Assembly (NCBI RefSeq): GCF_030272615.1
Contig: NC_081412.1
Coordinates: 669,938,852-670,002,851 of the forward strand
Source of the DNA: Cryptomeria japonica
Lineage: Eukaryota; Streptophyta; Pinopsida; Cupressales; Cupressaceae
Reading direction: 5' to 3'
DNA length: 64,000 bases
The position numbers were made by a program, and so were the translations under genes. Shown here in pieces: positions 45,022 to 56,732 of this stretch (positions within the stretch are counted from its first letter, which is position 1; every line of letters begins with the position of its first letter). The notes beneath the pieces are model-generated. The model did no database searches, was not told where the DNA came from, and saw only the letters and a list, made by a program, of their open reading frames with translations.

Positions 45022-46559
45022 CATGTTGCTTCTTTCTCTACCAGCAAATGGGGCCTGAACCAAGGTGAAAACTATAACCAGAAGTAGACTTACGATCATC
45101 AAGATCGCCAACCCAATCGGAGTCTGTGTAACCAACTAGGCAAAGTCTTGTGCTTGCTGTATAGTGAATCCTATAGTGATGTGTACCCTAGATGTAATGA
45201 AGGATGCATTTGGTGGCTTTCCAATGAAGCTCATGTGGTTCCTGTATGAAGTGGGAAACCATGCCAACTACAAATGAAATATTAGGGTGTATATGGGTCA
45301 AGTAGATGAGACTACCCACAAGCTGACGATACAAAGTGGCATCAACTAGTGGAGAAGAACAATGAGCCTCAAGCTTGACTCCTAAAAGAAAGGGAGTAGG
45401 GGCAGGCTTATAATCAACCATATGAAAGCATGCAAGTAGATCAAGAGCATACTTGGGCTACGATAGTGTAATCTCGAAAGGCGACTGTGAAATCTCTATC
45501 TCGAGAAAGTAGTGCAAAAGACCCAAGTCAGTCATAGCAAATGTATCATGTAAAGCAAATTTGACCCTGCTAATGATGGATGAAGTACTCCTTGTAATGA
45601 TCAAGTCATCAACATAGAGCACAAGTATCAAGTGAGAGTCATCCTGTCACAAAATGTAGACATTTGGATTGGAATGACACCTGGTGAACCCTGCAGAGAG
45701 AAGAAAGGAATCTATCATTGCATACCAAGCCTTGGGTGTCTGCTTAAGGCCATAGAGAGATTTCCTTAGTCTGCAAACCAAAGAAGTATCTTGGATGAAA
45801 CCCTATAGCTGCTCCATATAAATCTCCTCATCAAGATCACCATGAAGAAAAGCACTATTCGCATCCATCTGATGTACAACCCAACCATGAGCTGCAGTAA
45901 TAGCAAGTGCCAAGTGAATGGAGTTCATCTTGGCTATGGGTGCAAAGGTCTTAGTATAGTCAACACTTGCAACTAGAGAGAAATCTTTCACAACAAGCCG
46001 AGCCTTATACTTATCCACACTACCATCTGCTACAAACTTGGTCTGATAGATCCACTTACATCGAACCATCTTTCTCCCCTTAGGGAGATGGACTAAATCC
46101 CATGTGTTGTTCCTCATCAAGGAACTATACTCTTCCTCCATAGCTTGGTCCCACTCAGGAACCCCTGATGCTTCCTGAAATGTCTGTGGATCGGAAGTGG
46201 TAGCAATGAATGCATGTGGAAGATCCTGATGTTGTGATCGAGTCCTCTATGTATCTAAAGGATCCGCAACAAGAGAACCCACTGACTCATGTGTCTATCA
46301 AGCCCAACAAGGTTGAGGTGGAGGTGGAGAATGAGGCTCCTCAACTACAAGTGGACCCTGTGGAGGTGTAATGCTACGAGTCAAAGTTGAAGGAGTCTCA
46401 TCATCTGAATCACTAGCATCACTATCAATAATGGAGGAAGGTGGAGGAGGTAGAGAGGCTAAGCTAGGTGAGCTTTGCTCAAAGTGAACACTCCTCTCAA
46501 TAAATACCTCATGTGTCTCACGATCCATCAATCTATATGCCTTAACACCCTCAAGATAT
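45022..46559 (-). pseudogene. Copia A reverse transcriptase and N-terminal RNase H
   Basis: Reading from 46559 leftwards: GVKAYRLMDRETHEVFIER (46555-46495), a Pro-rich linker, then RT from MEEEYSSLMRNNTWDLVHLP (46141) through KWIYQTK, FAPIAKMNSIHLALAI and VHQMDANSAFLHGDLDEEIY. Further left, YVDDLIIT-like text near 45620-45595 carries the active site, then PAPTPFLLGVKLEAH (45415), a LVGSLIYLT block and, after ~45130, the RNase H start. Stops and small frame changes are present. The domain resumes at 29430 beyond element B. Its upstream part is at 53076 beyond element D. Confidence 0.85.
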
Positions 46560-46985
46560 TGTTGGTGTAAATAAATATTCATTTTGGATATTATTACACT
46601 TTACTTAAGTTAACTTAAGATAATGCATCTCTTCATAGTTTGGATTTGAGACACTTAGGGAAGTGTGCACATAGGGATAGAGCTTGTAGAAGAAATTCCA
46701 CCTTTGCACATTCGGTGGGTCATCCACCTCTTGTGGAATATTATATTATTTCTCCTACCTACCCTTAGTATTTCTTACCTACCCTTGTTTCTCATTGAGC
46801 CACATGTCATAATTGTGTGCTCGTACATCCATATGGCTTTGCCTATATAAGAAGGCCTATATTCATTGTATTGGTTAATCTAGTTGATCATTTGCATATT
46901 GATGAGAATACAGTTTTGTTCTTGTCATTCTATTGTCTCTCTTTTATGTTTTTCATTGTGCCCTTGATCTTGGCAAAATCCTACA
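46560..46985 (+). repeat. Copia D 5' LTR
   Basis: 426 bp from TGTTGGTGTAAATAAA to AATCCTACA. It lacks about 25 bp near 46709 that the 3' LTR has (GTGGTCTTATTTTGCTGTTA region). A TATA box TATATAA lies at 46844-46850, preceded by GCC and followed by GAAGG, at a position fitting the U3/R boundary. Confidence 0.95.
46844..46850 (+). promoter_or_regulatory. TATA box in Copia D 5' LTR
   Basis: TATATAA within GCCTATATAAGAAGG. The same box is at 52934-52940 in the 3' LTR. The TATATAAG word is also present, in reverse orientation, in both A LTRs, so the promoter element is conserved in the family. Confidence 0.6.
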
Positions 46986-46998
46986 TGGTATCAGAGCC
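46986..46998 (+). promoter_or_regulatory. Copia D primer-binding site
   Basis: TGGTATCAGAGCC starts directly after the LTR end and is complementary to initiator tRNA-Met. Confidence 0.95.
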
Positions 46999-48284
46999 TA
47001 TAGGTCTTCATTGATTAGTCTTTTGGAGACAATTTTGGAGGATTCAATTTTTGGATTTTGGGATCTTCATTTTTTGGGGGGCGTCGTACAATGATTTGGA
47101 CATCACCGTTGAATCCGGGAGGCCATTTCCATGAATTTTGACTATAAAGTTGACCTATTTTGCTCCGGAGGCTCCCACCGCCACCGTGCACCTTGCTGCT
47201 TTGGCACCTCCCACCGGTATCTCCTTGGTCACCACTGCTATAGGTTCACCTCCTATTGACACCCACCTTCTAGTGATCGGCCTCCGTCACCGGCACCGGC
47301 CACAGTCATAGGCATCGGCGGCTTTCCCCGACGATCGACCTCCGTCATCGGCACCGACCACAGTCACCGGCACCGGCAGCACATCCGGCACTGGCCGCTG
47401 ACTCCCAAGTGGACCCCGACACCCTACCACCTCACCCAGTGAGTGACATTAGTAGCCACATCACCTGCGATGCAGAGCAAATGCAGACCCTACCACATAA
47501 TATTTTTTCGAGCAACCAGATCGCACCACAGCAGCCTGTCCGTACGGTACGAATGCCACGCAGGGGGGATGAAGTTTTTGTGATGGCCAGAAGGGTGTAA
47601 AATTTAAGCCTATCATTTGCTGACATCAATGCCACATCAGCAAACTTTTGAAATTTTTTGACCCCCTCTTCATTGAGCTTTTCAGTTTTGCAGTTCAACT
47701 TTGAAAGGCCATATCTTGCAAATTTTTGCTCCTTTTTTGGTGCAATTTTTTTTGAAATGGGCTAAAATTTCATGATCTTCACAGTGGTGTGGTTATTTTC
47801 TAATTTTTGTGCATAGGTCTTTCAAAAATTTTGGATTCTCTCAGCTATACCTATCCAATCCTCAATTCTGCAATTTCAAAGGCCTCCTTTGAGCTCATAC
47901 GACCTCCTTTTCAAGTGCCATTTTTTTTTAAAGTGCATGTTTTTTCATCTACTTTCATAATCTATGATCAGATTTTAGAGATTTTGAGTGAAAGTTGTAC
48001 TTTCAGATATTGGTCTTATTTGGCCTATTAGGTACTTGTAAAGTGCTTGGATCTTAGTTTAGATCTCTTGCATTATTAGTTTGAGTCTTTTCTGGCATTA
48101 TTGAGGCAGTTGTAAAATTGTAATCAAAAGCCCACTTTGCCATTTTTTGCAACTGACCCATTGTATATGCACTAAGTATAAAGTGCCAAATCATCACTTT
48201 TGGGGGGGGTTCTTTGATTGAGTGAATTTGGGGGGGTGTCTTGTGTGATTGTGCCTCTCTTTGTGCTCTTTCATTTTTGTTGCA
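46999..48284 (+). other. Copia D leader with a GC-rich minisatellite-like patch
   Basis: A ~1.3-kb untranslated leader lies between the PBS and gag. Its ends align with the leader of Copia A, but the middle (about 47165-47420) is unusually GC-rich. It contains two similar ~58-bp units that begin GATCGGCCTCCGTCACCGG (47275) and GATCGACCTCCGTCATCGG (47333). A has a different, shorter set of GACTGGGCACTGACTAGG repeats at the same place (55885-55940). The open frame 47409-47600 in this area has no recognisable domain. Confidence 0.65.
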
Positions 48285-51200
48285 ATGAGTGCTCATAAAT
48301 TTCCACCCTTAACTCCACATAATTATGCATCATGGAAAATTAAAGTATGGAGTAAATTAATGGAAAAGGGTCTCATGCATTACATAGATGGAACAATAGC
48401 AGCACCACCTGATCCTAAGGCTGATCCTAATTCTCAATTAGAATGGTTCACTAAGAATTGCATGGCTCTTGGAACTTTGTGCAAGTATGTATCAGATGAT
48501 CTCATCTTTCATATTTAAAAGTGTACTACAATCAAAGATGCTTGGGATATGTTTCAGAAATTATATGGTCAAGTTGATGAAATTAGAGGTTATAAGATTG
48601 ACAATGAGCTCACCAACTTGGATCCCAAGAGTTTTGATACAATCCAAGATGATGTCACCAAAGCAAATGAGCTAAGAGAAAAGCTTAAGGATTGTGGAAT
48701 TGACAAAAAGGATGCTTAGTTGATATTCAACTTGTTGGACAGGCTTGCACCAGAATATGCAGCATTTGTGTCTAGCTTCCAAACTCATCGTTTGATAGTG
48801 GGGAGTTCCTATCTTATGCCTTCATTTGATGCTTTCACAGAAATGTTCATATTGGAACAATCTAAGTTGTTGAACATGGGACTTCTCAAGTCTTCAAAGT
48901 CCAAGGCTTTGGTGGCTAATCAAGGAAATCAAGGAAGTCAAGGCAAAGATTCCAACAAGAAGAAGAAGCAATCCAATTCTAAGCCACAACAAGAAAAAGG
49001 ACAATCATCCTCTCCATCACAAGGTGATTTTTCATCCTCTTCCAAGAAGGGGACACCACCTAAGAAGGATAAACCAACTTGTGCATATTGCAAGAAGTAT
49101 GGTCATGATGAGCATCGATGCCACGCAAAGCAAGTTGATGAGTTAACTAATCTTCTTAAGAAAAACAACATCAACTTACCATCCGCCTACACAAAGAAGG
49201 ATTCATCTCCTTCCTCTTCCTCACATTCTAAGGGAAAAGGGCAAGCATTTGTGGCTACAACAGGTTCTTCATAGCAATGGATACTTGACTCGAGTGCTTC
49301 ATATCACATGGGTTCTACAAAGGAGTAGTTTTCTTCATTAGAGCCATCTAAAGTACCTCACATTTACATAGGAGATGATACACAAGTAGAGGTTGAAGGG
49401 AAAGGTTCAGTTGACATGGATGATGGAACATTTGAGAATGTTCTCTATGTTCCTAACTTATCTACCAACCTTCTCTCTATCTACCAAATCACTCACTATG
49501 GAAATGGGAAAAAGGTTGAGTTTACACCAGATTCAGTTGTGGTAAAGGAACTTGATGATGATGCCTTGGTAGCAGTGGGACAAGTCAATGACAACTCATG
49601 TCTTTATTCATTCTCCCACTTTGTGCCAAGATCACCTTCTAGGGCCTTGCTTACTCATTCAAAATCAGAAAGTAAGTTATGGCATGAGCGGTTTGGTCAC
49701 CTCAACTACTGCTATCTTTAGTAGCTCAGCACTAAAGACATGGTCATAGGTCTACCTCGAATTAGTTTTATAGAGGGTGTATGTTCAGGTTGTTCCATGG
49801 GCAAGCATCCCGAGGAGAAGTTTGATAAAGGGAAAGCTTGGAGAGCTTTGGAAGTTCTTCAACTTGTTCACAGCGATGTAGCAGGTCCATTTCCAGCACC
49901 TTCATTTAGAAAGGCCCGCTATGTCCTCACCTTCATTGATGACTACTCCCACTTCACTTGGGTCTACTTTCTTATTCATAAAAGTGAAGTATTTGACAGA
50001 TTTCAGGACTTCAAGACTCGTGTGGAGAAGCAATCCGGGAAAGTGGTCAAGATTCTTCGTACAGATAATGGAAGGGAATATGTGAACAAAAGACTTGAGG
50101 ATTTTTGTATATTTGAGGGGATTGATCTTTAGCATTCTGTCACATACACTCCACAGTAGAACGGAGTTGCAGAATGCAAGAATAGAACTCTCAAACAAAT
50201 GGCTAGTTGTATGATACATGCACGTACTCTTGATCCCGCCTTTTGGGCAGAGGCTATTGGTTGTGCCACACACATCCAGAATTGAGTTCCTCACAAAGCT
50301 TTGCAAGGTATTACTCCTTTTGAGGCTTGGGCTGGTAGGAAACTAATTTTGAGACATTTTAGAGTCTTTGGGTGTCCAGCATGGGCTCACATACCTCCAC
50401 AAAAATGCAAGGCATTGGAACCTTAGAGTCAACCTTGCATATTTGTTGGATATCCTGAGGGTGTTAAGGCATATAGATTGATGGATCCTGAGACACGTGA
50501 GGTGTTCATTGAGAGGAGTGCTCACTTTGAGGAAAGCTCTCCTAGCTTAGCCTCTTTACCTCCTCCACCTTCCTCCATTGTGGATAGTGATGTTAGTGAT
50601 TTAGATGATGAGACCCCTTCAACTTTGACTCACAAGGTTACACTTCCGCAGGGTCCACTTGTAGTTGAGGAGCCTCATTCTCCACCTCCACCTAGACCTT
50701 GTTGGGCTTTATAAACACTTGAGTCAGCAAGTTCTCTTGTTAGGGATCCTTTAGATACATGGAGAACTCAATCACAGCATCAGAATCTACCACATGCATT
50801 CATTGCTACCACTTCTGATCCACAGACATTTAGGGAAGCATCAGGGGTTCTTGAGTGGGACCAAGCTATGGAGGAAGAGTATAGTTCCTTGATGAGGAAC
50901 AACACATGGGAGTTAGTCCATCTCCCTAAGGGGAGAAAGATGGTTCAATGTAAGTGGATCTATCAGACCAAGTCTGTAGTGGTTGGTAGTGTGGATAAGT
51001 ATAAGGCTTGGCTTGTTGCAAAAGGTTTCTCTCAGGTTGCAGGTGTTGACTATACTGAGACCTTTGCACTCATAGCCAAGATGAACTCCATTCATTTGAC
51101 ACTTGCTATTACTGCAGCTCATGGTTGGGCTGTACATCAGATGGATGTGAAGAGTGCTTTTCTTCATGGTGATCTTGATGAGGAGATTTATATGGAGCAG

Positions 51201-52304
51201 CCACAGGGTTTCATCCAAGATACTTCCTTGGTTTGCAGACTAAGGAAATCTCTCTACGGCCTTAAGCAAGCCCCCAGGGCTTGGTACATCAAGATGGATT
51301 CCTTTCTTCTCTCCGTAGGGTTCACCAGGTGTCATTCTGATCTGAATGTCTACATTTTGCGACAGGATGACTCTCACTTGATACTTGTTCTCTATGTTGA
51401 TGACTTGATCATTACAGGGAGTACTACATCCATCATTAGCAGGGTCAAATCTGCTTTGCATGACAGATTTGCTATGACTGACTTGGGTCTTTTGCACTAC
51501 TTTCTCAGGATAGAGATTTCATAGTCACCTTCTAGGATTACACTATCGCAGCCCAAGTATGCTCTTGATCTACTTGCATGCTTTCATATGGTTGATTGTA
51601 AGCCTGCCCCAACTCCCTTTCTTTTAGGAGTCGAGCTTGAGGATTAGTGTTCTTCTCCACCAGTTGATGCCACTTTGTATCATCAGCTTGTGGGTAGTCT
51701 CATCTACTTGACCCATACACGCCCTGATATTTCATTTGCAGTTGGCATGGTTTCCCGCTTCATGTAGGAACCACATGAGCTTCATTGGAAAGCCACCAAA
51801 TGCATCCTTCATTACATCCAAGGTACACATCACTATGGGATTCACTATGCAGCAGGCACAGGACCTCGCTTGGTTGGTTACACAAACTCCGATTGGGCTG
51901 GTGATCTTGATGATCATAATTCTACTTCCGGTTATAGTTTTCACCTTGGTTTGGGCCCCATTTGTTGGCAGAGCAAGAAGCAACATGTTATTTCTCTCTC
52001 TTCGACTGAGGCTGAGTATCGAGGTGTTGTTAATGCAGCGACTGAGACCATTTGGCTCCAGCAAATTCTCATAGAGTTTGGATTCACCACTCCATGGCCG
52101 ATAGTTCTACATTGCGACAATCAAAGTGCTATTGCAATCTCAAAGAACCCAGTCCAGCACTAGTGGACCAAACACATCAAGATTCATATGCACTATATCC
52201 AAGAGCTCATTGAGGAGCAGGTCATTGATTTGCAGTATTGTCCTACAGCGGAGCAGGTTGCTAACATATTCACCAAACATTTCATGGAGAGCAAGTTCCA
52301 ATAG
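48285..52304 (+). pseudogene. Copia D gag-pol polyprotein (single frame, many stops)
   Basis: One frame spans gag to RNase H with no frameshift but many in-frame stops. Gag: start MSAHKFPPLTPHNYASWK, UBN2-type capsid region to ~48870, knuckle CAYCKKYGHDEHRC at 49080-49121. Protease: WILDSSASYHM at 49278-49310, with the Gly of D-S-G changed to Ser. Integrase: WHERFGHLN (49680), CSGCSMGKH, VHSDVAGPF (49869), RTDNGREY (50060), TPQ-stop-NG (50150). RT: from ~50868, HQMDVKSAFLHGDL (51135) and YVDD at 51393-51404. RNase H: TNSDWAGDLDDHNSTSGY (51886), SLSSTEAEY (51999), KHIKIHMHYI, EQVANIFTKHF; stop at 52302. Several stops are C-to-T changes (CAG or CAA to TAG or TAA). Inactive. Confidence 0.95.
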
Positions 52305-52624
52305 TTGTGAGCTCTCTTGGGGATGCAGGATGTGTCATTAGGGGGGGTCAGCTGACTTCTCCTTCCTCTCTTATGGGGGGGACTTTTTCCTCTTTGAGGT
52401 TTTGTCCTTCTTCTTTGAGAGTCTTTTGTACTTTCATCTCTCCTTTGGGGGGGAGTTTTTTCCCACTGGGTTTTCTCCTTTTCGCTATTTGTGAGAGATT
52501 TCATTGCATAGTTTTGCTTGCATTAGCATATTGTACATGGGTACCTAGCATGGCCTAGTAGCCGAGACCCATCTTGCACTATTGAATTGAGTCTTCATTC
52601 CCCTAAGTCACACTTAAGGGGGGG
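52305..52624 (+). other. Copia D 3' UTR with G-runs and polypurine tract
   Basis: Four G-runs lie at ~52340-52346, ~52375-52381, ~52446-52453 and in the terminal PPT TTAAGGGGGGG at 52614-52624. The same arrangement is found in reverse in Copia A (28798-29080). It recalls the multiple PPTs of Sireviruses. Confidence 0.7.
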
Positions 52625-53075
52625 TGTTAGTGTAAATAAATATTCATTTTGGATATTATTACACTTTACTTAAGTTAACTTAGGATAATGCATCTCTTTG
52701 TAGTTTGGATTTGAGACACTTAGGGAAGTGTGCACATAGGGATAGAGCTTGTAAGAGAAATTCCACCTTTTGTGGTCTTATTTTGCTGTTACACTCCACA
52801 TTCGGTGGGTCATCCACCTCTTGTGGAATATTATATTATTTCTCCTACCTACCCCTAGTATTTCTTACCTACCCTTGTTTCTCATTGAGCCACATGTCAT
52901 AATTGTGTGCTCGTACATCCATATGGCCTTGCCTATATAAGAAGGCCTATATTCATTGTATTGGTTAATCTAGTTGATCATTTGCATATTGATGAGAATA
53001 TAGTTTTGTTCTTGTCATTCTATTGTCTCTCTTTTATGTTTTTCATTGTGCCCTTGATCTTGGCAAAATCCTACA
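52625..53075 (+). repeat. Copia D 3' LTR
   Basis: 451 bp from TGTTAGTGTAAATAAA to AATCCTACA, with a TATA box at 52934-52940. Apart from the ~25-bp gap and a few substitutions it equals the 5' LTR, which suggests a relatively recent insertion. Confidence 0.95.
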
Positions 53076-53784
53076 CCAACAAATATGCAAGGCCGACTCG
53101 AGGTTCCAATGCCTTGCATTTTTGCAGAGGTATGTGAGCCCATGCTGGACACCCAAAGACTCTCAAATGTCTCATAATCGGTTTCCTACTAGCCCAAGCC
53201 TTGAAAGGAGTAATACCTTGCAAAGCTTTGTGAGGAACCCAATTATGGATGTGTGTGGCACAACTGATAGCCTCTTCCCAAAAAGCGGGATCAAGAGAAC
53301 ATGCATGTATCATACAGCTAGCCATTTCTTTGAGAGTTCTATTCTTGTGTTCTGCAACTCCGTTCTACTATGGAGTGTATGCAACAGAATGCTGAAGATC
53401 AATTCCCTCAAGTGTACAAAAATCCTTAGGCCTCTTGTTCACATATTCCCTTCCATTATCCGTACGAAGAATCTTGACCACTTTCCTAGACTGCTTCTCC
53501 ACATGAGTCTTGAAGTCCTGAAACCTATCAAATACTTCACTCTTATGAATGAGAAAGTAGACCCAAGTGAAGCGGGAGTAGTCATCAATGAAGGTGAGGA
53601 CATAGCAGGCCTTGCTAAATGAAGGTGTTGGAAATGGACCTGCTACATCGTTGTGAACAAGTTGAAGAACTTCCAAAGCTCTCCAAGCTTTCCCTTTATC
53701 AAACTTCTCCTTGGGATGCTTGCCCATGGAACAACCTGAACATACACCCTCTAAAAAACTGATTTGAGGTAGACCTATGACCAT
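53076..53784 (-). pseudogene. Copia A integrase
   Basis: On the - strand from MVIGLPQISFLEGVCSGCSM (53784), which holds the CxxC of the zinc-binding domain. It continues with VHNDVAGPFP, TFIDDYSRFTWVYF and LRTDNGREYVNKR (catalytic Asp, ~53470-53430). The motif TPQQNGVAEH appears as TP, two stops (53365-53370), then NG. It continues through ASCMIHACSLDPAFWEEAI to a frameshift near 53100 and is cut by element D at 53076. Confidence 0.9.
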
Positions 53785-55239
53785 GTCTTTAGTGCTGAGC
53801 TACTAAAGATAGCGGTAGTTGAGGTGACCAAACTGCTCATGCCATAGCTTACTTTCAGAATTTGAATGAGTAAGCAAGGCCCTAGAAGGTGAACTTGGCA
53901 CAAAGTGGGAGAATGAATAAAGCCTTGAGTTGTCATTGACTTGTCCCACTACTACCAAGGCATCATCATCAAGTCCCTTTACCACAACTGAATCTGGTGT
54001 AAATTGAACCTTTTTCCCATTCCCATAGTGAGTAATTTGGTAGATAGAGAGAAGGTTGGTAGACAAGTTAAGAAAATAGAGAACATTCTCAAAAGTTCCA
54101 TCATCCATGTCAACTAAACCTTTCCCTTCAACCTCTACTTGTGTATCATCACCTATGTAAATGTGAGGTACCTTAGATGGCTCCAATGAAGAAAATTGCT
54201 CCTTTGTAGAACCAATGTTATATGAGGCACCCAAGTCAAGTATCCATTGTTGTGAAGAACCTATTGTAGCCACAAATGCTTACCCTTTTCCCTTAGAATG
54301 TGCGGAAGAGGAAGGAGATGAATCCTTCTTTGTGTAGGCGAATGGCAAGTTGATGTTGTTTTTATTAAGAAGATTAGTTAACTCATCAACTTGTTTTGTG
54401 TGGCATCAATGCTCATAATGACCATACTTCTTACAATATGCACAAGTTGGTTTATCCTTCTTAGGTGGTGTCCCCTTCTTGGAAGAGGATGAAAAATTGC
54501 CTTGTGATGGAGAGGATGATTGTCTTTTTTCTTGTTGTGGCTTAGACTTGAAGTGCTTCTTCTTCTTGTTGGAATCTTTGCCTTGACTTCCTTGATTCCC
54601 TTAATTAGCCACCAAAGCCTGGGACTTTGAAGACTTGAGAAGCCCCATGTTCAACAACTTAGATTATTCCAATGTCAACATTTCTGTGAAAGCATCAAAT
54701 GAAGGCATAACATAGGAACTCCCCACTGTTAAATGATGAGTTTGGAAGCTAGACACAAATGTTGCATATTCTGGTGCAAGCTTGTCCAACAAGTTGAATA
54801 TCAACTGAGCATCCTTTTTGTCAATTGTATAATCCTTAAGCTTTGCTCTTAGCTCATTTTCTTTGGTGACATAATCTTGGATTGTATCAAAACTCTTGGG
54901 ATCCAAGTTGGTGGGCTCATTGTCAATCTTATAACCTCTAATTTCATCAACTTGACCATACAATTTCTGAAACATATCCCAAGCATCTTTGATTGTAGTA
55001 CACTTCTCAATATGAAAGATGAGGTCATCTGATACATACTTGCGTAAAGTTCCAAGAGCCATGCAATTATTAGTGAGCCATTCTAACTGAGCATTAGGAT
55101 CAGCCTTAGGATCAGGTGGTGCTGCTATTGTTCCGTCTATGTAATGCGTGAGACCTTTTTCCATTAATTTGCTCCATACTTTAATTTTCCATGATGCATA
55201 ATTATGTGGAGTTAAAGGTGGAAATTTATGAGGACTCAT
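53785..55239 (-). pseudogene. Copia A gag and protease
   Basis: Start Met at 55239 (MSPHKFPPLTPHNYASWK) opens a 192-codon capsid region to 54664. A Lys/Ser-rich linker follows, then the knuckle CAYCKKYGHYEH with Arg replaced by a stop (~54445-54405). Protease is at 54273-53803: WILDLGASYNIG, where D-S-G is mutated to D-L-G, then VLYFLNLSTNLLSI and LWHEQFGHLNYRYL, followed by two TAG stops shared with D. The longer frame starting at 55287 includes upstream codons; the Met at 55239 aligns with D. Confidence 0.9.
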
Positions 55240-56147
55240 TGCAACAAAAATGAAAGAGAAAAAGGAAAGAGAGGCACAATCACACAAGACACCCCCCCAA
55301 ATTCACTCAATTAAAGAACCCCCCCAAAAGTGAAGATTTGGTACTTTATACTTAGTGCATGTACAATGGGCCACTTGCAAAAAATGGCAAAGTGGACTTC
55401 TGATTTCAATTTTACAACTGCCTCAATAAGGCCAAAAGAGACTCAAACTAATAATGCAAGAGATCTAAACTAAGATCCAAGCAATTTACAAGTACCAAAT
55501 AGGCCAAATAAGACCAATATCTGAGAGTACAATTTCTACTTAAAATCTCTAAAATTTGATAATAGATTATGAAAGTAGATGAAAAAACATGCACTTTCAA
55601 AAAAAATGGTACTTGAAAAGGAGGTCGGATGAGCTTAAACGAGACCTTTGAAGTTGCAGAATTGAGGATTGGACAGGTATAGCTAAGATAATCTGAAAAT
55701 TTCGAAAATCTTGTACACCAAAACTAGAAAATAACCACACCACTATGAAGAGCACAAATAACTATCCCAAATCAAAAAAAATTGCACCCAAAAAGGAGCA
55801 AAATTGAGCAAGTTATGGGCCTCCAAAGTTGACCCAAAAATCCAGACTGCTCAATGAAGAGGCGTCTAAAAATTTCCAAAGAAAATGCTGACTAGGCACT
55901 GACTGGGCACTGACTAGGTGCTATTGACTGGCTGCTGACGTACCACCCGAATTGGGCAAAAAATTTTCTCCACACCCAAAAATCGATTTTCATCAAAATA
56001 GGTTGAATTTATACTCGATTTTTATGGAAACAGTCTCCTGGATGCAATGGTGAGGTTGAAAATGCTCCAAGATGCCTCCAAAAAGTGCAATTCTTCAGAT
56101 CCAAAAATAGAAGCCTTCCTCCAAAAACCAATCAATGAAGCCCCAAT
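55240..56147 (-). other. Copia A leader
   Basis: Untranslated region between the PBS and gag. It matches the ends of the D leader. Near 55885-55940 it has short repeats of the type GGCACTGACTGG instead of the GC-rich patch of D. Confidence 0.6.
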
Positions 56148-56160
56148 GGCTCTGATACCA
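56148..56160 (-). promoter_or_regulatory. Copia A primer-binding site
   Basis: Sense strand TGGTATCAGAGCC directly inside the 5' LTR, complementary to initiator tRNA-Met. It fixes A as a - strand element. Confidence 0.95.
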
Positions 56161-56591
56161 TGTGAGATTTTGCCAAGATCGAGGGCACAATGAAAAGTAC
56201 TAAAATAGAGACAAAAGAATGACAAGAACAAACTATATTCTCATCAATATGAAAATGATCAACTGGATTCACCAATACAATGAATATAGGCCTACTTATA
56301 TAGGCAAGGCCATATGGATGTATGAGCACACAATCATGACATGTGGCTCAATGAGAAATAAGGGTAGATAGGAGAAATAATATAATATTCCACAAGAGGT
56401 GGATGACCCATCGAATGTGGAGTGTAATAGCAAAATAAGACCACAAAAGGTGGAATTTCTCCTACAAGCTCTATCCCTATGTGCACACTTCCCTAAGTGT
56501 CTCAAGTCCAAACTACGAAGAGATGCATTATCCTAAGTTAACTTAAGTAAAGTGTAATAATATCCATAATGAATATTTATTTACACCAACA
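56161..56591 (-). repeat. Copia A 5' LTR
   Basis: 431 bp from TGTGAGATTT to ACACCAACA on the + strand, followed by the CAAAC target copy (56592-56596). It matches 28352-28797 and, in reverse, the LTRs of D except at the terminal ~10 bp (TCTCACA versus TCCTACA). Confidence 0.95.
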
Positions 56592-56596
56592 CAAAC

Positions 56597-56732
56597 TGAT
56601 AAAGTGGCCATTGGCAAAAAGAAATCTAGGGGTCGTAAATCAAATAGAGTCTGGATTATGATAGTAGGAAATACAAAAGGTCTGTCAAAGTTATTAGTAG
56701 GGAAGGGGGCTACCCTTCCTGAAGAACAATGA
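56597..56732 (+). pseudogene. LINE ORF1, 3' end after the Copia A insertion
   Basis: Joined across the insertion, codon ACT is rebuilt from 28350-28351 plus 56597, and the frame continues to a stop at 56730-56732. The encoded C-terminus is basic (AIGKKKSRGRKSNR), fitting nucleic-acid binding. The stop TGA overlaps the ATG of ORF2 (56729-56731), giving ATGA. Confidence 0.85.

Larger units (their letters stand above)
46560..53075 (+). mobile_element. Copia element D, full length, + strand, inserted in A
   Basis: 6,516 bp with LTRs at 46560-46985 and 52625-53075, PBS, PPT and a complete gag-pol frame. It belongs to the same family as A, in opposite orientation. The interrupted A sequence rejoins exactly (CTCAAGATAT to CCAACAAATATG) without any duplicated bases, unlike the other three LTR insertions of the nest. 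Confidence 0.95.
28352..56591 (-). mobile_element. Copia element A, - strand, interrupted by B (with C) and D
   Basis: LTRs at 28352-28797 and 56161-56591 and a CAAAC target duplication define a 28,240-bp insertion into LINE ORF1. After removing element B with one AATAG copy (15,591 bp) and D (6,516 bp), 6.1 kb remain. This matches the 6.5 kb of D, a member of the same family in opposite orientation. Coding order on the - strand is gag, protease, integrase, RT, RNase H. Confidence 0.95.

Noticed and set aside
47409-47698. Open frames of 63 and 88 codons in the Copia D leader
   Set aside because: Not conserved in the Copia A leader and no domain; likely chance frames in GC-rich sequence.
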